Shown here in pieces: positions 4,951 through 5,695 of a stretch of DNA of 5,695 bases (positions within the stretch are counted from its first letter, which is position 1; each line of letters opens with the position of its first letter). Below the pieces are notes generated by a model that worked only from the letters and a program-made list of their open reading frames with translations, made no database searches and was not told the DNA's origin. Origin of the DNA: Acidobacteriota bacterium (GTDB lineage Bacteria; Acidobacteriota; Blastocatellia; RBC074). The position numbers and the translations under genes are program-made. Where the stretch lies: NCBI GenBank assembly GCA_013140935.1, contig JABFSD010000409.1, positions 1-5,695 of the forward strand. Reading direction: 5' to 3'.

Positions 4951-4974
4951 GATTGATTGATCGATTGATTGATC
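4951..4974. repeat. 12-bp perfect tandem duplication (GATTGATTGATC x2)
   Basis: GATTGATTGATC is present twice head to tail; internally it is a GATT/GATC tetranucleotide pattern. It begins directly after the Shine-Dalgarno complement (4944-4950) of the small-protein gene and lies inside that gene's predicted 5' leader. It contains two GATC sites. Confidence 0.85.
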
Positions 4975-5002
4975 GTCCGATTGTGCTTCTGGGGCAAGTT
5001 GG

Positions 5003-5018
5003 TGCAAGGCCGATGCCA
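5003..5018 (-). promoter_or_regulatory. Candidate sigma-54 promoter for the small protein-metallothionein unit
   Basis: The minus strand reads TGGCAT-CGGCC-TTGCA, one mismatch from TGGCAC-N5-TTGC, with GG and GC 10 bp apart. The predicted start is near 4992, giving a leader of about 58 nt that includes the GATT-type repeat and ends with the AAGGAGG site of the 62-aa gene. Confidence 0.55.
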
Positions 5019-5064
5019 TAGAAATTTTCTGGCAAAAAGGCCATTGGCTCCCGATTTTTCTCAA

Positions 5065-5089
5065 AGAGCGTTTCTCGTTAGTACGCTCT
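5065..5089. promoter_or_regulatory. Dyad AGAGCGT-N11-ACGCTCT, candidate activator site shared by two promoters
   Basis: Perfect 7-bp inverted arms (5065-5071 and 5083-5089) have an 11-bp spacer. The site lies about 50-70 bp upstream of the leftward -24 element and about 100-125 bp upstream of the rightward one. That is where a bacterial enhancer-binding protein would be expected. It is not followed by a T-run in the direction of any gene, so a terminator is less likely. Confidence 0.45.
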
Positions 5090-5189
5090 CTGACTGTGTC
5101 GGTGTATGTCATGAGTTCAACCGTAGCGGTGCGATTCAGCCTCGTCATGGCCAACCCCATCCAGCGTTCAATGAATGTTAGTCAAACCT

Positions 5190-5205
5190 CGGCACAATGC
5201 TTGCT
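5190..5205 (+). promoter_or_regulatory. Candidate sigma-54 promoter for the hydrolase
   Basis: CGGCAC-AATGC-TTGCT has one mismatch (C for T at the first position) from TGGCAC-N5-TTGC, with GG (5191-5192) and GC (5203-5204) 10 bp apart. The predicted start is near 5216, a leader of about 75 nt before the ATG. Confidence 0.55.
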
Positions 5206-5290
5206 GACGAAGCTGCCGCAATATGAAGGAGCGATGCGAACCCGAAGAACGGTGCGCATTAACTGGCATAACTACTTTTGGAGATAACCT

Positions 5291-5695
5291 ATGAATTACG
5301 TCACGACACGGGATGATACAAAACTTTATGTGAAAGATTGGGGCAGCGGTCGTCCGATTATTTTTATTCACGGCTGGCCGCTTTCGGCAGATAGCTGGGA
5401 CGATCAGATGCTGGCGGTGGCACAAGCCGGCTTTCGCGCGATTGCCTATGACCGGCGCGGATTTGGTCGTTCGTCGCAACCCTGGGGCGGTTACGATTAC
5501 GACACCTTGGCTGACGATCTGGCAGATGTGATTGCGGCTACGGGAGCGACCGACGCTACGTTAGTAGGGTTCTCAATGGGCGGCGGCGAAGTCGCACGTT
5601 ATATGTCGCGTCATCGTGGGAAAAACGTCGCGCAAGCCGTGCTGATTGCTTCAGTCGTCCCTTATTTGCTCAAGACACCTGACCACCCGGAAGGC
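5291..5695 (+). CDS. Alpha/beta hydrolase, arylesterase / non-haem chloroperoxidase type (partial, 3' cut)
   Basis: The first 135 residues are visible, with no stop before the window edge. GGAG (5280-5283) supports ATG 5291. The fold markers are in order: the [17 protein letters not shown] segment with oxyanion-hole HGW (27-29), [20 protein letters not shown] (53-72), and the nucleophile elbow [12 protein letters not shown] with Ser95 (93-104). The acid and His of the triad should lie in the missing C-terminal half. This set, particularly [16 protein letters not shown] and GFSMGGG, is typical of cofactor-free haloperoxidases/arylesterases such as the Pseudomonas fluorescens esterase, where the Trp after HG and the Met after the Ser build the oxyanion hole and perhydrolase activity occurs alongside ester hydrolysis. 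The natural substrate is unknown. There is no signal peptide, so it should be cytoplasmic. It is transcribed divergently from the metallothionein unit. Confidence 0.92.
   Translation, partial: MNYVTTRDDTKLYVKDWGSGRPIIFIHGWPLSADSWDDQMLAVAQAGFRAIAYDRRGFGRSSQPWGGYDYDTLADDLADVIAATGATDATLVGFSMGGGEVARYMSRHRGKNVAQAVLIASVVPYLLKTPDHPEG

Larger units (their letters stand above)
4998..5290. other. Divergent regulatory region between the small-protein unit and the hydrolase
   Basis: No ORF here has a good ribosome site or recognisable composition. The region carries one sigma-54-like element facing each way (5003-5018 leftward, 5190-5205 rightward) and a dyad between them (5065-5089). The hydrolase leader ends with GGAG at 5280-5283, 7 nt before ATG. 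Confidence 0.6.

Noticed and set aside
4438..4952. Plus-strand open frames across the metallothionein and small-protein genes
   Set aside because: They begin in the palindrome or cross it, lack ribosome sites, and are antisense to the Cys-rich gene whose residue pattern is clearly selected.
4951..4974. CRISPR or microsatellite array
   Set aside because: Only two copies without spacers. The same holds for the repeats at 509 and 3415, so no array can be called.
4935..4997. Longer start (ATG at 4997) for the 62-aa protein
   Set aside because: The extension would translate the 12-bp tandem repeat and the Shine-Dalgarno region itself. The start at 4934 has AAGGAGG at good spacing.
5168..5479. 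Minus-strand open frame opposite the hydrolase start
   Set aside because: Antisense to a clear alpha/beta hydrolase, with no ribosome site or family features.

Overview
The window (about 50% G+C, bacterial, tightly packed genes with clear Shine-Dalgarno sites) looks like an envelope and metal/oxidative-stress accessory region of a Gram-negative-type bacterium. The evidence is a lipoprotein signal peptide, three BON-type periplasmic modules in one protein and two in another, a GlsB/YeaQ-type membrane protein and a hybrid-kinase receiver. The combination loosely recalls Acidobacteriota or environmental Proteobacteria, but nothing here fixes the phylum.

Layout. 3-386 (+): C-terminal receiver domain of a signalling protein, probably a hybrid histidine kinase, cut by the window edge. 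387-696: gene-free leader with a 12-bp tandem repeat, dyads and a sigma-54-like promoter. 697-1254 (+): two-BON-domain lipoprotein. 1255-1397: convergent gap with a long near-perfect hairpin. 1398-2051 (-): ferritin-like diiron protein, preceded by a terminator-like hairpin in its own leader. 2178-2465 (-): GlsB/YeaQ/YmgE-family membrane protein. 2524-3126 (-): single-pass membrane protein with a C-terminal SH3b domain. 3127-3504: gene-free, with the best sigma-54-like promoter, a second 12-bp tandem repeat and a possible terminator. 3505-4386 (-): membrane-anchored protein with three BON domains. 4387-4510: a perfect 15-bp-stem hairpin. 4511-4693 (-): Cys/His-rich metallothionein-like protein. 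4746-4934 (-): 62-aa basic protein of unknown function. 4935-5290: divergent regulatory region with a third 12-bp tandem repeat, two opposed sigma-54-like promoters and a dyad between them. 5291-5695 (+): start of an alpha/beta hydrolase of the arylesterase/non-haem chloroperoxidase type, cut by the window edge.

Main idea. Four transcription units of otherwise unrelated products (BON lipoprotein; SH3b-GlsB-(ferritin); small protein-metallothionein; hydrolase) each have a GG-N10-GC sigma-54-type element in the correct orientation, 58-91 nt upstream of the start codon by predicted transcript start. Together with the kinase receiver at the left edge this suggests an RpoN-controlled stress regulon that joins envelope maintenance (BON, SH3b, GlsB) with iron/heavy-metal sequestration (ferritin, metallothionein) and possibly peroxide/ester chemistry (hydrolase). 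The promoter calls come from reading the motif by eye. Co-regulation is inference.

A second point is a stem-loop plus U-tract lying only about 30 nt before the ferritin start codon, which suggests attenuation, or weak read-through expression, of ferritin.
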